The position numbers and the translations under genes are program-made. From Planctomycetota bacterium (GTDB taxonomy: Bacteria; Planctomycetota; UBA8742; UBA2392): DNA of 41,200 bases. The stretch's first letter is position 1; each line of letters starts with the position of its first letter. The notes under the pieces were generated by a model that searched no databases, was not told where the DNA came from, and saw only the letters and a program-made list of their open reading frames with translations. This document shows positions 1-8,336 of the stretch, piece by piece. The DNA lies in the NCBI GenBank assembly GCA_020847415.1, contig JADLBZ010000265.1, positions 1 through 41,200 of the forward strand. The letters run 5' to 3'.

Positions 1-311
1 GGCCCCAAGCCGAAGCGCGGCTGTGCGGAGACAACCCCGGCGCCCCGGGGGTGTACTCCGCCGATGTGATTACTCGTTCCAGATCATGGCGAAGAAGCCG
101 GGCCGCCCGCGCCGCTGATGGGCGAGGCAGAGGTGCTGCGTGGGTGCAGACCACGGGCTCGGCATGGCGATATTGCTATCCGCCCTGCTGCAATTGCTCA
201 AAAAGAACTTCCGTTGGTGCAACCACCCGTGGTGGGTCTGCGGCAGGTGGCCTGCAAGTGTTGGTTTCAAGCGGCCTGCCGCAGGATGCTTGATGCCACT
301 ACTCGTGGTAC
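1..311. other. Left-edge stretch without a supported gene
   Basis: No reading frame here resembles a known protein. Short frames exist on both strands but lack convincing ribosome binding sites and overlap each other. The only structure seen is a perfect 10-bp inverted repeat (ctgcggcagg at 238-247 and its complement at 275-284, 27-nt loop) next to a small accac/gtggt hairpin. Both lie just downstream of the minus-strand STAS gene and may form its 3' end. Confidence 0.4.
238..284 (-). terminator. Inverted repeat downstream of the STAS gene, possible terminator
   Basis: Ten perfect base pairs (238-247 with 275-284) begin 28 nt after the STAS stop codon on the minus strand. A short T-run, read on the minus strand, lies about 35 nt further on, too far for a classical intrinsic terminator. 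The 27-nt loop is long. Position supports a 3'-end role; sequence alone does not prove it. Confidence 0.25.
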
Positions 312-1163
312 TCAGGCGTACAGGTAGTGGAGTTCTTCGTCGGGGCTGGTGCCTGTGGGCGCTACTTCGCGCCAGGAGGTGTCTACTTTCAGCATGGTGC
401 GGAACTCGTCCAGGTGGGCGCGGTCGCGGAACACCAGGCGTTCAACCACCATGCCGGTCGGCATGTCGCTGGCCCACAACTCCAGGGCGCGCAGGTCAGC
501 CCCCTTGCCGCGATACCACTGGTGCAGGCGGTGCAGCCGCGCAAACAGCTCGTGTGTGGCGCCACAGCCGCACTGGTGGCGCCGCAGCAGCACCAGCGCC
601 GTTGCCTTGAGCTCGTGGGGAACTGCGGTGCGTTCTTCGCGGACCAGCATGGCGGCGGTGCGTGCCGCCATCTTGGGCGCGTGGCGCTTGAGGTCCACGG
701 GTGCTGTCTCGCGCAGGCCTTCGGCGTGCAGAAGAAACGAGCGGGCCTTGCCGCGCTCGTAGACATCCACACGCCCGCCAGGGGAGGCCACAAACGGGGG
801 CACGAAGGGCACCAGGGGCGACTGGTAGCGACCGTCCGCATCGCTGAACAGGACGCGGTCGCGCAGCAGCCGGTGCGCGCCATACAACTCGAGATAGGCC
901 TGGGCCACGGGCGGGGGCTCACAGACCAGCACCTCGTAGCCGGTGGCGGTGACTCGCCCCAGCATCTCGACCAGCGCCGCCACGGCCGAGGAATCGGCGC
1001 GCTCGACCTGATGCATGTGCAGGATGCGGTGGCCGGGCAGTTCGGGCAGCCGCTCTTCCTGCACGGCACGTTGCAGCGCGGCAATGGCCTGCACGTCCAT
1101 GGCTGCGGGCAGGGTCAGTACCACGGCGCGGAAGTCGTGCGGGACATCAAGCGGCACAGGCAT
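312..1163 (-). CDS. STAS-domain protein (anti-sigma-factor-antagonist-like) with unknown C-terminal domain
   Basis: A 283-residue protein. Residues about 10-105 look like a STAS domain: a beta strand (VVLTLPAAMDV), a helix, then a strand leading to ADSSAVAALVEML, where Ser58/Ser59 sit at the place of the phosphorylated serine of SpoIIAA-type anti-anti-sigma factors. Residues about 120-283 match no family I recognise; they carry a CxC pair (Cys198, Cys200) and many charged residues. The ATG is preceded by GGGAG at 5-nt spacing. It lies 52 nt downstream of clpX on the same strand and may be the last gene of the tig-clpP-clpX operon. STAS partners are usually anti-sigma kinases or PP2C phosphatases; none is adjacent. 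The fold call is fairly sure, the role in partner switching is inference. Confidence 0.6.
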   Translation of the reverse strand: MPVPLDVPHDFRAVVLTLPAAMDVQAIAALQRAVQEERLPELPGHRILHMHQVERADSSAVAALVEMLGRVTATGYEVLVCEPPPVAQAYLELYGAHRLLRDRVLFSDADGRYQSPLVPFVPPFVASPGGRVDVYERGKARSFLLHAEGLRETAPVDLKRHAPKMAARTAAMLVREERTAVPHELKATALVLLRRHQCGCGATHELFARLHRLHQWYRGKGADLRALELWASDMPTGMVVERLVFRDRAHLDEFRTMLKVDTSWREVAPTGTSPDEELHYLYA

Positions 1164-1215
1164 AAGTCTCCCGCAGTGATAACCCGCCGCAACCGCCGGA
1201 TGTTCCCGGCGCCCG

Positions 1216-2544
1216 CTATGCCGCCGCGCTGCCGCCCGCGGCTGGGGCTTGCTGGCTCCAGTTTGCAGTCAGGGCCTTCTCGCCGCGCACCACGGCCTCA
1301 TCCACTACGTAACGGCGCGGCTCTTTCAGCGACGGCAGCTCAAACTGCGCCTCCAGCATGATCTTCTCGACGATGCTGCGCAGGCCGCGAGCGCCGCTCT
1401 GGCGCTTGATGGCCTGGCGGGCAATCTCCAGCAGGCCTTCCGGCTTGAACTCGAGCTCGTGGTTCTGCATGCGAAACAGCTTGCGGAACTGGCGGGTGAT
1501 CGAGTTGCGCGGCTCAGTCAGCACATTGACAAGCATGGCCTCGTCCAGCTCGTCCAGGGTGCTGAGCACGGGCAGGCGGCCGATGAACTCGGGAATCATG
1601 CCGAAACGGATCAGGTCTTCCGGTTCCACCTGCCGGCGCAGGCTGTTGCGTGCGTGGATGTCTTCCGGGTCGTAGTCCTTCCCGCGCGAGGCTTCGGCCA
1701 CCGGCGCCGCGTCGCGCTTGGTCTGGAAGCGCATGGTGGTCTGGCCCAGCCGTTGCCGGATGAAGTCTTCCACGCCCACGAAGGCCCCGCCCACGACGAA
1801 CAGCACGTTCTCGGTGTTGAACTGGATGTACGGCTGTTCGGGGTGCTTGCGTCCGCCCTGGGGCGGCACGTTGGCAACGGTGCCTTCCAGCATCTTCAGC
1901 AGGCTCTGCTGCACGCCCTCGCCGCTGACATCGCGGGTGATGCTGACGTTGCTGCCGGTACGGTGAATCTTGTCAATCTCGTCAATGAAGATGATGCCCA
2001 TCTCGGCGCGGGGCAGGTCAAAGTCAGCGGCCTGCAGCAGCTTCAGCAGCAGGTTCTCGACGTCTTCGCCCACGTAACCGGCCTCGGTCAGCGTGGTGGC
2101 GTCGCCGATGGCAAAGGGCACATGCAGGAACTCGGCCAACGTGCGCGCCAGCAGCGTCTTGCCGCTGCCGGTGGGGCCGATCATCAGGATGTTGCTCTTC
2201 TCGAGCTGCACGCCGTCGCCGTCGTCCTTTTGCAGCAGGCGCTTGTAGTGGTTGTGCACCGCCACCGAGAGCACCTTCTTGGAGTGCTCCTGGCCCACCA
2301 CGTGCTCGTCCAGCACGGCCTTCATTTCCTGGGGCGAGGGCAGCGTCTGCGCGCTCAGGCCCGTGGTGCCGGGGCGGCCGGACTGCTTCTCAGCCACCAG
2401 GATGCTGTTGCAGAGGGTGATGCACTCGTTGCAGATGTACGTGCCCGGCGGGCCGGCAATCAGGCTTTCCACCTGGCGCCGCGACTTGGCGCAGAAGCTG
2501 CAACGTTCCACTTCCTTGCGTTGCGAGTCGTTGGACTTGGCCAT
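1216..2544 (-). CDS. clpX: ATP-dependent Clp protease ATP-binding subunit ClpX
   Basis: A 442-residue AAA+ unfoldase that feeds substrates to ClpP. Visible: zinc-binding C4 domain (Cys15, Cys18, Cys38, Cys41); Walker A GPTGSGKT (123-130); pore loop GYVG (156-159); Walker B IIFIDEID (184-191); arginine finger region EFIGRLP (Arg323); sensor 2 GARGLR (384-389). Length is normal for the family. An upstream in-frame ATG at 2610 is rejected: it adds 22 residues unlike ClpX, and the ATG at 2544 has a GAGA-type ribosome binding site. The loop that docks on ClpP, normally IGF, reads MRF at 271-273; only the phenylalanine is kept. The gene follows clpP on the same strand, with a hairpin in the 204-nt gap. 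Confidence 0.97.
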   Translation of the reverse strand: MAKSNDSQRKEVERCSFCAKSRRQVESLIAGPPGTYICNECITLCNSILVAEKQSGRPGTTGLSAQTLPSPQEMKAVLDEHVVGQEHSKKVLSVAVHNHYKRLLQKDDGDGVQLEKSNILMIGPTGSGKTLLARTLAEFLHVPFAIGDATTLTEAGYVGEDVENLLLKLLQAADFDLPRAEMGIIFIDEIDKIHRTGSNVSITRDVSGEGVQQSLLKMLEGTVANVPPQGGRKHPEQPYIQFNTENVLFVVGGAFVGVEDFIRQRLGQTTMRFQTKRDAAPVAEASRGKDYDPEDIHARNSLRRQVEPEDLIRFGMIPEFIGRLPVLSTLDELDEAMLVNVLTEPRNSITRQFRKLFRMQNHELEFKPEGLLEIARQAIKRQSGARGLRSIVEKIMLEAQFELPSLKEPRRYVVDEAVVRGEKALTANWSQQAPAAGGSAAA

Positions 2545-2690
2545 CCCGGGGTCTCTTTCAAGGCGGCGCACGGGGCGCGGAATGCCGCATGTTAGCACGG
2601 CAGCAGACACAGGCTACAGGGGCCACCTGGAGCCCGTCTGGAAACCCGAAAGCGCCATCGCTCAGGGGGCCCGGGCCGGTTCTAATGCAA

Positions 2691-2716
2691 GAATGGCCCG
2701 GAGACCCGGGCCATTC
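2691..2716 (-). terminator. Perfect 11-bp hairpin between clpP and clpX
   Basis: The arms gaatggcccgg (2691-2701) and ccgggccattc (2706-2716) pair perfectly around a 4-nt loop. On the minus strand it follows the clpP stop by 32 nt and is trailed by a weak T-rich stretch (ttgcattaga). It could end part of the clpP transcripts or stabilise their 3' end, setting the clpP:clpX ratio. The tail is too weak to be sure of termination. Confidence 0.5.
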
Positions 2717-2748
2717 GGCGGCATGGTGCGGCAGTTTCCCGCGTCGGG

Positions 2749-3342
2749 CTACTTGCCCGGCGAGTGCTCGATCACGTCGTCAATCAGCCCGTACTCCTTG
2801 GCTTCCTGGGCCGACATGAAGTAGTCCTTGTCGGTGTCCTTCTCGACGGTCTTCAGCGCCTTGCCGGTGTCGTTGGCCAGCAACTGGTTGAGAGCCTTCT
2901 TCAGGCGCAGAATTTCCTTGGTCTGGATGCTGATATCCGACGCCGTGCCGCCGGCGCCGCCCCACGGCTGGTGAATCATGATGCGCGCGCTGGGCAGCGC
3001 GTGGCGTTTGCCCTTGGTTCCGCCCGCCAGGAGGATGGCCCCCATGCTGGCAGCCTGGCCGATGCACACCGTGCTGATCTGGCACGTGATGTACTTCATC
3101 GTGTCGTAGATCGCCAGCCCGGCTGTCACGTCGCCGCCGGGCGTGTTGATGAACATCTGGATGTCCTGGTTCTTGGCTTCCTTCTGCAGGAACAGGAGCT
3201 GCGCCACCACGGCGTTGGCCATCATTTCGTGGACCGTGCCCTGGATGAACACGATGCGGTCTTCCAGCAGGCGCGAATAGATGTCGTAGCTGCGCTCGCC
3301 GCGGCTGGTCTTCTCGATCACGAAAGGAAGCGGGTAACCCAT
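2749..3342 (-). CDS. clpP: ATP-dependent Clp protease proteolytic subunit ClpP
   Basis: A 197-residue serine peptidase that forms the tetradecameric chamber used by ClpX. The catalytic triad is visible: Ser99 in [11 protein letters not shown], His124 in MIHQPWGG, and Asp173 in [11 protein letters not shown]. The oxyanion/handle motif [10 protein letters not shown] is at 66-75. The start at 3342 ([11 protein letters not shown]) has GGAG at ideal spacing; a start at 3408 would add 22 residues without family likeness. It lies between tig (73 nt upstream) and clpX, the classical tig-clpP-clpX order. Nothing unusual in the catalytic parts. Confidence 0.97.
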   Translation of the reverse strand: MGYPLPFVIEKTSRGERSYDIYSRLLEDRIVFIQGTVHEMMANAVVAQLLFLQKEAKNQDIQMFINTPGGDVTAGLAIYDTMKYITCQISTVCIGQAASMGAILLAGGTKGKRHALPSARIMIHQPWGGAGGTASDISIQTKEILRLKKALNQLLANDTGKALKTVEKDTDKDYFMSAQEAKEYGLIDDVIEHSPGK

Positions 3343-3415
3343 GGTTTCTCCAGGCCGGGGGCCGGTCGAATTGGTCGGCTGGCAGGCCGTTGAAAAGGAC
3401 TTCCTCAACGCCCTG

Positions 3416-4690
3416 CTAGAGGTACTTCGCCTTCTGCCTCAAAAGACTCAACACCTTGCCGGTCTTCAGTTCTTCCCGCATGCCGGAAAGACGGCCGGTC
3501 TGGTTCAGCTCGGTGTTGACTTCTTCGGCAGAGCGGCCGATGGAAGCCGCGATGCGACCCACCTCGCGCTGCAGCTCTTCCTCGGTGATCACGATGCGCT
3601 CGGCCTTGGCAATGGCGTCAACGACGAACGCGCGCTTGAGCATGTTCTTGACGTCGTCCACGCCCTTGTCCTTGTTCTCCTGCAGGAAGGTGCGGATGTC
3701 GTCTTCGGGCATGCCTGAGCGGTACATGCGATAGGCCTGCTGCTGCACCAGCTCGGCGGCCTTACGGCGGCTGAACTTCTCGGGCAGGTCCATGGTCGTG
3801 GATTCAGTGACCTTGAGGATCGCCTTCTCCTCAACGAAGCGGTCGATGTCGTTGTCCTTCTGCGCCTTCACGGCAGCGCGCACTTCGTCTTCCCAGGTCT
3901 TGCGGTCGGCGTGGCCCTTCTTGGCGGCAACTTCGTCCAGCGTGGGGCCTTTGAACTCGAGCACGTCGTTGACGATGATCTCGATGTTGACTTCTTTGCC
4001 GCGCAGGTCCTCACGACCGAAGTTGGCGGGCAGGTTGGCCTTGATTTCCTTCTTGTCGCCGCCCTTCAGGCCCACCAGTTGCGTCTCTGCGTCGCCGGGC
4101 TTCAACCCCGCGATCCATCCGTAGCCCACCTCCAGCAGGCCGCCGCCCTGCTGGAAGATGACCTCTTCGCCGGCCTTGACCAGCACCGAGGCGCGAACCA
4201 GGTCGCCCTTCTGCGAGGGGCGGTCCTGCTGGTTCAGCTCGCCCTCGCCCATCTGCTGGGTGCGCATCTGGGCGTACACCTCGTGCTCTTCCACGTCTGC
4301 AGCGGGGCGCTCTATTTCGAGCCCCTTGTACGTGGGCACGGTGAACTCGGGGAATACCTCGGCTTCCAGGGTCAGCACCACCGGGCCCGCTGCCGCCAGC
4401 TCAGGGTTGCCGACCAGCTCGGGCTGGCCCAGCAGTTTCAACGAGTGCTGGTCCACGGCGCTGCGCAGGGCGTCATCCGCCAGCGTCTGGCGCACATCGT
4501 TGACGACCTCACGCCCGAATCGCTTCTCCAGCAGGTGGCGCGGCGCCTTGCCTTTGCGATAGCCGGGGAAGCTCACCTGGCGGTTCAGGTCGCGGTAGCC
4601 CTCGTTCAGCTTGGTCGCGACGGTGTCGGCGGGGATTTCGGCGCGGATGATGCGCTTGCATCCCCCGGCGTTCTCGACGGTAATCTGCAT
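3416..4690 (-). CDS. tig: Trigger factor, ribosome-associated chaperone
   Basis: A 424-residue protein with the three-part trigger factor layout. The N-terminal ribosome-binding domain has the signature loop GYRKGKAPR (43-51; GFRKGKAP in most homologues). An FKBP-type PPIase domain spans about 150-245, and a helical SurA-like C-terminal domain runs from about 245 to 424. It binds at the ribosome exit tunnel and shields nascent chains. The start at 4690 ([10 protein letters not shown]) fits the family N-terminus and has AGGA upstream; the longer frame to 4795 has no likeness. It is the first gene of the tig-clpP-clpX operon and is divergent from the FHA kinase gene. Confidence 0.96.
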   Translation of the reverse strand: MQITVENAGGCKRIIRAEIPADTVATKLNEGYRDLNRQVSFPGYRKGKAPRHLLEKRFGREVVNDVRQTLADDALRSAVDQHSLKLLGQPELVGNPELAAAGPVVLTLEAEVFPEFTVPTYKGLEIERPAADVEEHEVYAQMRTQQMGEGELNQQDRPSQKGDLVRASVLVKAGEEVIFQQGGGLLEVGYGWIAGLKPGDAETQLVGLKGGDKKEIKANLPANFGREDLRGKEVNIEIIVNDVLEFKGPTLDEVAAKKGHADRKTWEDEVRAAVKAQKDNDIDRFVEEKAILKVTESTTMDLPEKFSRRKAAELVQQQAYRMYRSGMPEDDIRTFLQENKDKGVDDVKNMLKRAFVVDAIAKAERIVITEEELQREVGRIAASIGRSAEEVNTELNQTGRLSGMREELKTGKVLSLLRQKAKYL

Positions 4691-4827
4691 AGAGCGATGT
4701 CCTGACAGTTCGGAAGTCCCGGGCAGCCCAGCGAGGCGCCCGCGGCTGAAAGGCCCGGCCGGCCGCGGGGCGGGGATACTAGCAACTTCGCACACTGCCT
4801 CAAGCGGGGCAGCCTTCGGTACCCCGT

Positions 4828-4856
4828 TTGATTCTTTTTGGCTTTGCTGCTAAGGT
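4828..4856 (+). promoter_or_regulatory. Candidate sigma-70-type promoter of the FHA kinase gene
   Basis: TTGATT (4828-4833), a 17-nt spacer and TAAGGT (4851-4856) lie 54 nt before the kinase start codon, in an unusually T-rich stretch of the divergent tig/kinase gap. The spacing is ideal; the -10 match is only partial. Confidence 0.4.
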
Positions 4857-4909
4857 TTTGCGCAGACCGAAAACCCCATGGCGGGGCCGGGAAGGTATTT
4901 GGAGCAGGA

Positions 4910-6157
4910 ATGGCGCGCGCGCGGATCCGCATCGTGGATGGCGTGGATGCAGGCCTCGAGAAGGAACTTCCCGAGGAGGGCCAGGTTGTCGTTGGACGCC
5001 GCAGCACCTGTGACCTGGTGCTGCGGGTGGACTCCGTCTCGCGCGAGCATTGCCGCGTCGCGCGCCAGGACGGCGCCTACTGGATCTATGACAACGGCAG
5101 CAGCAACGGCACCCTCCTGAACGGCCTGCGCATCGAGAAGGCCAAGCTGGTGCACGGCGACGTGATCACGCTGGACCGCGTGACGCTGGAGTACCTGGAA
5201 GAATCCGACAGCGCCCAGACGCGCGAGATGATCCGCGAATTTGTGGTGCAGAAGCGCCCCGAGGGCGACGGAACCTACACCGCCGAGAACAGCCTGATCG
5301 GCAAGACGCTCAAGCACTACAAAGTGCTCAGCGTGATTGGCGAAGGCGGCATGGCGCTGGTCTACAAGGCCCGCGACGAGCGCAACGGCAGCATTGTGGC
5401 CTTGAAGGTTCTCAAGCGCGGCGAGACCGTGGACCAGGAGAACCTGCAGCGCTTCCTGAAGGAGTTCAAGACCGGCAGCAAGCTGAACCACCCCAACATC
5501 ATGCAGGTCTACGAGATCGGCGAGGTGGACGGGACGTACTTCATCGCCATGGAGTACATTAACGGCAGCAGCCTGCAGGAGATCCTGGACGAGAAGGGCC
5601 GCCTTTCCGCAGAAGGCACCCTCAAGATCGGCATCCAGGTGGCCAAGGCCCTCGAATTCGCCTTCAGCCAGCGCATCATCCACCGCGACATCAAGCCCGA
5701 GAACATCCTGATCAGCCGCGAGGGCGAGGTGAAGATCACCGACCTGGGGCTGGCCAAAGAACTGAAGAAGTACGTCAGCATCAACATCACCAAGACGGGC
5801 GAGGGCATTGGCACCCTGCACTACATGAGCCCCGAGCAGGTGGAAAACACCCGCGACGTGGACCAGCGCGCCGACATCTACAGCCTGGGCGCCACGCTGT
5901 ACGAGTGCCTCTGCGGCCAGCCGCCCTTTGATGAAGTGGGCGTCTGGAAATTTGTGGAAGCCATCAATGAGAAGCCGCCGCCGGACCTGAACGAGCGCGT
6001 GCCGAACCTGCATGCCGAAATCTGGCCCATGGTGAAGAAGGCCCTGGCCAAGCGCCCGGAGGAGCGGCAGCAGTCGCCCACGGAGTTCCGGCAGGAGCTG
6101 GAGCGACTGTTGGCGCTGGTGCAGGCGGAACGCCAGAAGAAGATCTCGGCTAACTAG
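4910..6157 (+). CDS. Ser/Thr protein kinase with N-terminal FHA domain
   Basis: A 415-residue cytoplasmic kinase with no membrane segment. Residues about 5-100 are an FHA phosphothreonine-binding domain with its signature residues: GR (29-30), SREH (44-47) and NGSSNGT (62-68). The kinase domain spans about 135-400: Gly-rich loop GEGGMA (144-149), Lys166 in ALKVL, catalytic loop HRDIKPEN (258-265), DLG in place of DFG (278-280), and MSPEQ (306-310) in place of APE. Catalytic residues are intact, so activity is expected. The ATG at 4910 is chosen because GGAG precedes it; a TTG at 4838 would add 24 residues before the FHA domain. FHA-first kinases often bind their own or a partner's phosphorylated threonines. 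A GC-rich hairpin follows the stop. Confidence 0.93.
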   Translation: MARARIRIVDGVDAGLEKELPEEGQVVVGRRSTCDLVLRVDSVSREHCRVARQDGAYWIYDNGSSNGTLLNGLRIEKAKLVHGDVITLDRVTLEYLEESDSAQTREMIREFVVQKRPEGDGTYTAENSLIGKTLKHYKVLSVIGEGGMALVYKARDERNGSIVALKVLKRGETVDQENLQRFLKEFKTGSKLNHPNIMQVYEIGEVDGTYFIAMEYINGSSLQEILDEKGRLSAEGTLKIGIQVAKALEFAFSQRIIHRDIKPENILISREGEVKITDLGLAKELKKYVSINITKTGEGIGTLHYMSPEQVENTRDVDQRADIYSLGATLYECLCGQPPFDEVGVWKFVEAINEKPPPDLNERVPNLHAEIWPMVKKALAKRPEERQQSPTEFRQELERLLALVQAERQKKISAN

Positions 6158-6160
6158 CTG

Positions 6161-6180
6161 CCGGCGGCGAAAGCCGCCGG
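6161..6180. terminator. GC hairpin with GAAA loop after the FHA kinase gene
   Basis: ccggcggc (6161-6168) and gccgccgg (6173-6180) pair perfectly around a GNRA-type gaaa loop, 3 nt after the kinase stop. Only ttgg follows, so there is no U-tract; it may terminate weakly or stabilise the mRNA end before the TetR gene. Confidence 0.45.
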
Positions 6181-6213
6181 TTGGCTGCTGAATGCCGATG
6201 AGTGGAGTGTGCC

Positions 6214-6888
6214 GTGCCCAGGTCGGATACCAAGAAGCGCGACGCTGTCCGCACCAAGGCCGCGATTCTGAACGCGGCTATTGCCGAGTTCGCCGCGCGC
6301 GGCCCCGCCGGCACTCGCGTGGACGAAGTGGCGGCCCGGGCCGGCGTCAACAAGAGCCTCATCTACCAGTACTTCGGCAGCAAGCAGGAGCTGTACGCCG
6401 AGGCCCTGAACTCGGTGCTGCAGGCAGTTACCGAGCGCTCGATGCGGCACAGTCACGAGTTCGCCCAGGTCACGGCGGCCCAGGGCGACGTGAAGAAGAC
6501 CTTGCGCAGCCTGCTGGAAGCCCAGCTCTCGTTGCTGGAGGCGGTGCCGGAGTACCCGCGCCTTCTGGCCTGGGAGAACCTGGAAGGCGGCGACACCCTG
6601 GGGCGGCTGCCGCTGCAGCAGACCTACGAGAGCTTCCTGAAGCGCCTGCAGGAGATGGCTCACCCGCTGATGGCGCGGGGGGTGCTCTCTTCATCACTGG
6701 ACCTGCGGCTCGTGGCGCGGTCAATCATTGCGCTGTTGCACTACTTCCTCATCTACAAGGGCGTGCAGCGCTTCCTGTTTCATGTGGACCCGACACAGCC
6801 GGCCTCGCGCGGCTTGTGGCTGGACCACTGCACGGAAATGCTGGCCAGCGCCCTTGCGTCGCGGGCGGCGGCGCACCCTGGGCCCTGA
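6214..6888 (+). CDS. TetR/AcrR-family transcriptional regulator
   Basis: A 224-residue regulator. The N-terminal TetR helix-turn-helix is clear, from AAILNAAIAEFA through VDEVAARAGVNKSLIYQYFG to SKQELYAEAL. The C-terminal ligand-binding part (about 75-224) is helical and not specific enough to name a ligand. The GTG at 6214 is chosen because GGAG lies 6 nt before it; a GTG at 6202 has no ribosome binding site. It follows the FHA kinase on the same strand, 56 nt away, with a hairpin between, and converges on the serine hydrolase gene with 3 nt between the stops. The target genes cannot be told; no efflux pump, the common TetR neighbour, is present. Confidence 0.9.
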   Translation: MPRSDTKKRDAVRTKAAILNAAIAEFAARGPAGTRVDEVAARAGVNKSLIYQYFGSKQELYAEALNSVLQAVTERSMRHSHEFAQVTAAQGDVKKTLRSLLEAQLSLLEAVPEYPRLLAWENLEGGDTLGRLPLQQTYESFLKRLQEMAHPLMARGVLSSSLDLRLVARSIIALLHYFLIYKGVQRFLFHVDPTQPASRGLWLDHCTEMLASALASRAAAHPGP

Positions 6889-6891
6889 GCG

Positions 6892-8169
6892 CTATTCGCG
6901 CCGGCCTCGAAGCAGCAGCGACAGGAAGCGGCGGTCGTCAAAGGTGCCGGTGTCGTCGGCAAAGCGCACAACGGTCAGGCCCAGCGAGCGCGACACAATC
7001 AAGCGTTGCTTGCCCTTGCCGGCTGCGTACGCCAGGTCGCGGGGCTGCCAGTCCTCGACCTTGGGCGTTGCACGATCAGGTGCTGGCTCCTGCTCGGGCG
7101 AAGCTTGGCCGTCGGCAGCCTCGGCGCCGCCTGAGCCGAGCCACCAGGTCAGGCCGTAACTCGGGTTGCAGGCGCTGGGCTTGAAGCACTCGTCCATGAT
7201 CTCGGTCTTCAGCAGTTGCTTGTCGCCGTGCTTGCCCCCGAGGCGCACGAACTCGCCCAGCTTGGCCCATTGCTCGACGTGAATGAAGATGCCGTGCGGC
7301 ACAGCCGGGTTGCCCACGGCGTCCGTGGTCCAGATCAGCTCCATGCCGATCGGCTTGCCGACGCGGCGCATGAAGTACGAGTGGATGTTCTCGCCTTTGT
7401 CCTTGAGCTTGCGTTTCAGGAACTCGCCGAAGGCGAAGTACTGGGCGGGTCCGTACTCGAAGCGAGTGCCTGGCTCGCGCTTGCACTTCAGGTTGACGGC
7501 GTAGGCGTATTTGTCGCTGGTCTGGGGGCCCTGCAGCGCGTCTTGCTCCGGCGGCAGCCCTGCGCACAACGACAGCAGCATGCGCACGGTAATGCGGCTG
7601 CGGCGCGGATCGTCCTTCCACTCGGTCAGTGTGTTGCAGACCGACTCGTCCCAGGTGAACAGCCCGTCCTCTACGGCGCAGGCGGCCGCAATGCCCGCGA
7701 AGCTCTTGGTGCCGCTGGCCAGCTCGTGGGGAGTGAATCCGTCGTAGCCGTTATCGTTGGCCTGGAAGACGACCTTGCCCTCTTTCAGGACCAGCAACGC
7801 CTCGCCGCGGGTGGCTTTGTGGTAGTCGTGGGCCGCAACCAGATACAGCCCGCTGGCGGGGTCTTTTGCGGGTGTGCCGCGGCTGGGCGTTGCCGGTTGA
7901 AGCTCCGCGGCGGCCTTGGCCAGCGCATTGAGCTCGGCGTCGGCAAAGACGCCGTCGCCATCGGCATCGTGGGCGGCGGCAGTCTTGCGGTGGCGTTCGG
8001 GGATTTCGGCGGTCGTGAGCTTGCCGTCCCCGTCCTTGTCGAGCTGCTTCAGCAGGGCTTTGGCCTGGTCTGTGAGGGCAGGCGCTTCCGGTTGGGGAGC
8101 CTCCTGTGCCAGAGACACCACGGTGGTCAGCAACAGAATGGGGACGACCAACGCGCGTCGTGTGGACAT
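6892..8169 (-). CDS. Exported serine hydrolase (beta-lactamase/esterase fold) with two EF-hands
   Basis: A 425-residue protein with a signal peptide (about 1-21). Two canonical EF-hand loops lie at 44-55 (DKDGDGKLTTAE) and 68-79 (DADGDGVFADAE), with acidic residues at positions 1, 3, 5 and 12, so calcium binding is likely. The rest resembles class C beta-lactamase-like serine hydrolases: SxxK motif SGTK (152-155), giving nucleophile Ser152 and Lys155. The second motif, usually YxN, reads YGPA (239-242), and the late KTG-like strand is replaced by GKGKQRLIVS. The start at 8169 has a perfect AGGAGG at 5 nt; the frame open to 8406 is rejected. Likely an esterase or peptidase outside the cytoplasm rather than a resistance enzyme; the substrate is unknown. 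Divergent from the CAP-domain gene. Confidence 0.82.
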   Translation of the reverse strand: MSTRRALVVPILLLTTVVSLAQEAPQPEAPALTDQAKALLKQLDKDGDGKLTTAEIPERHRKTAAAHDADGDGVFADAELNALAKAAAELQPATPSRGTPAKDPASGLYLVAAHDYHKATRGEALLVLKEGKVVFQANDNGYDGFTPHELASGTKSFAGIAAACAVEDGLFTWDESVCNTLTEWKDDPRRSRITVRMLLSLCAGLPPEQDALQGPQTSDKYAYAVNLKCKREPGTRFEYGPAQYFAFGEFLKRKLKDKGENIHSYFMRRVGKPIGMELIWTTDAVGNPAVPHGIFIHVEQWAKLGEFVRLGGKHGDKQLLKTEIMDECFKPSACNPSYGLTWWLGSGGAEAADGQASPEQEPAPDRATPKVEDWQPRDLAYAAGKGKQRLIVSRSLGLTVVRFADDTGTFDDRRFLSLLLRGRRE

Positions 8170-8336
8170 GGCTGCCTCCTGTGCTCGCTCACCTAACACC
8201 ATGCGCGCTGTGTTGTTGCGCAGAATCTGTTTTCCGGCGAACCGCGCGTGCAAGGCCCGTTTGTAGTGCATCGCACAAAAACGCTGGGCGGCTGCGCTGA
8301 GGTGCCGGGACACCAAGACGCGCATAGGGTGTGGCC

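Noticed and set aside
51-293. Short plus-strand frames at the left edge
   Set aside because: No ribosome binding site, overlapping frames of similar length, no likeness.
1249-2595. 448-codon frame opposite clpX
   Set aside because: Shadow of clpX; no likeness to any family.
6892-8169. Beta-lactamase resistance gene
   Set aside because: The YxN and KTG motifs are not conserved and EF-hands are present; a general serine hydrolase is the safer call.
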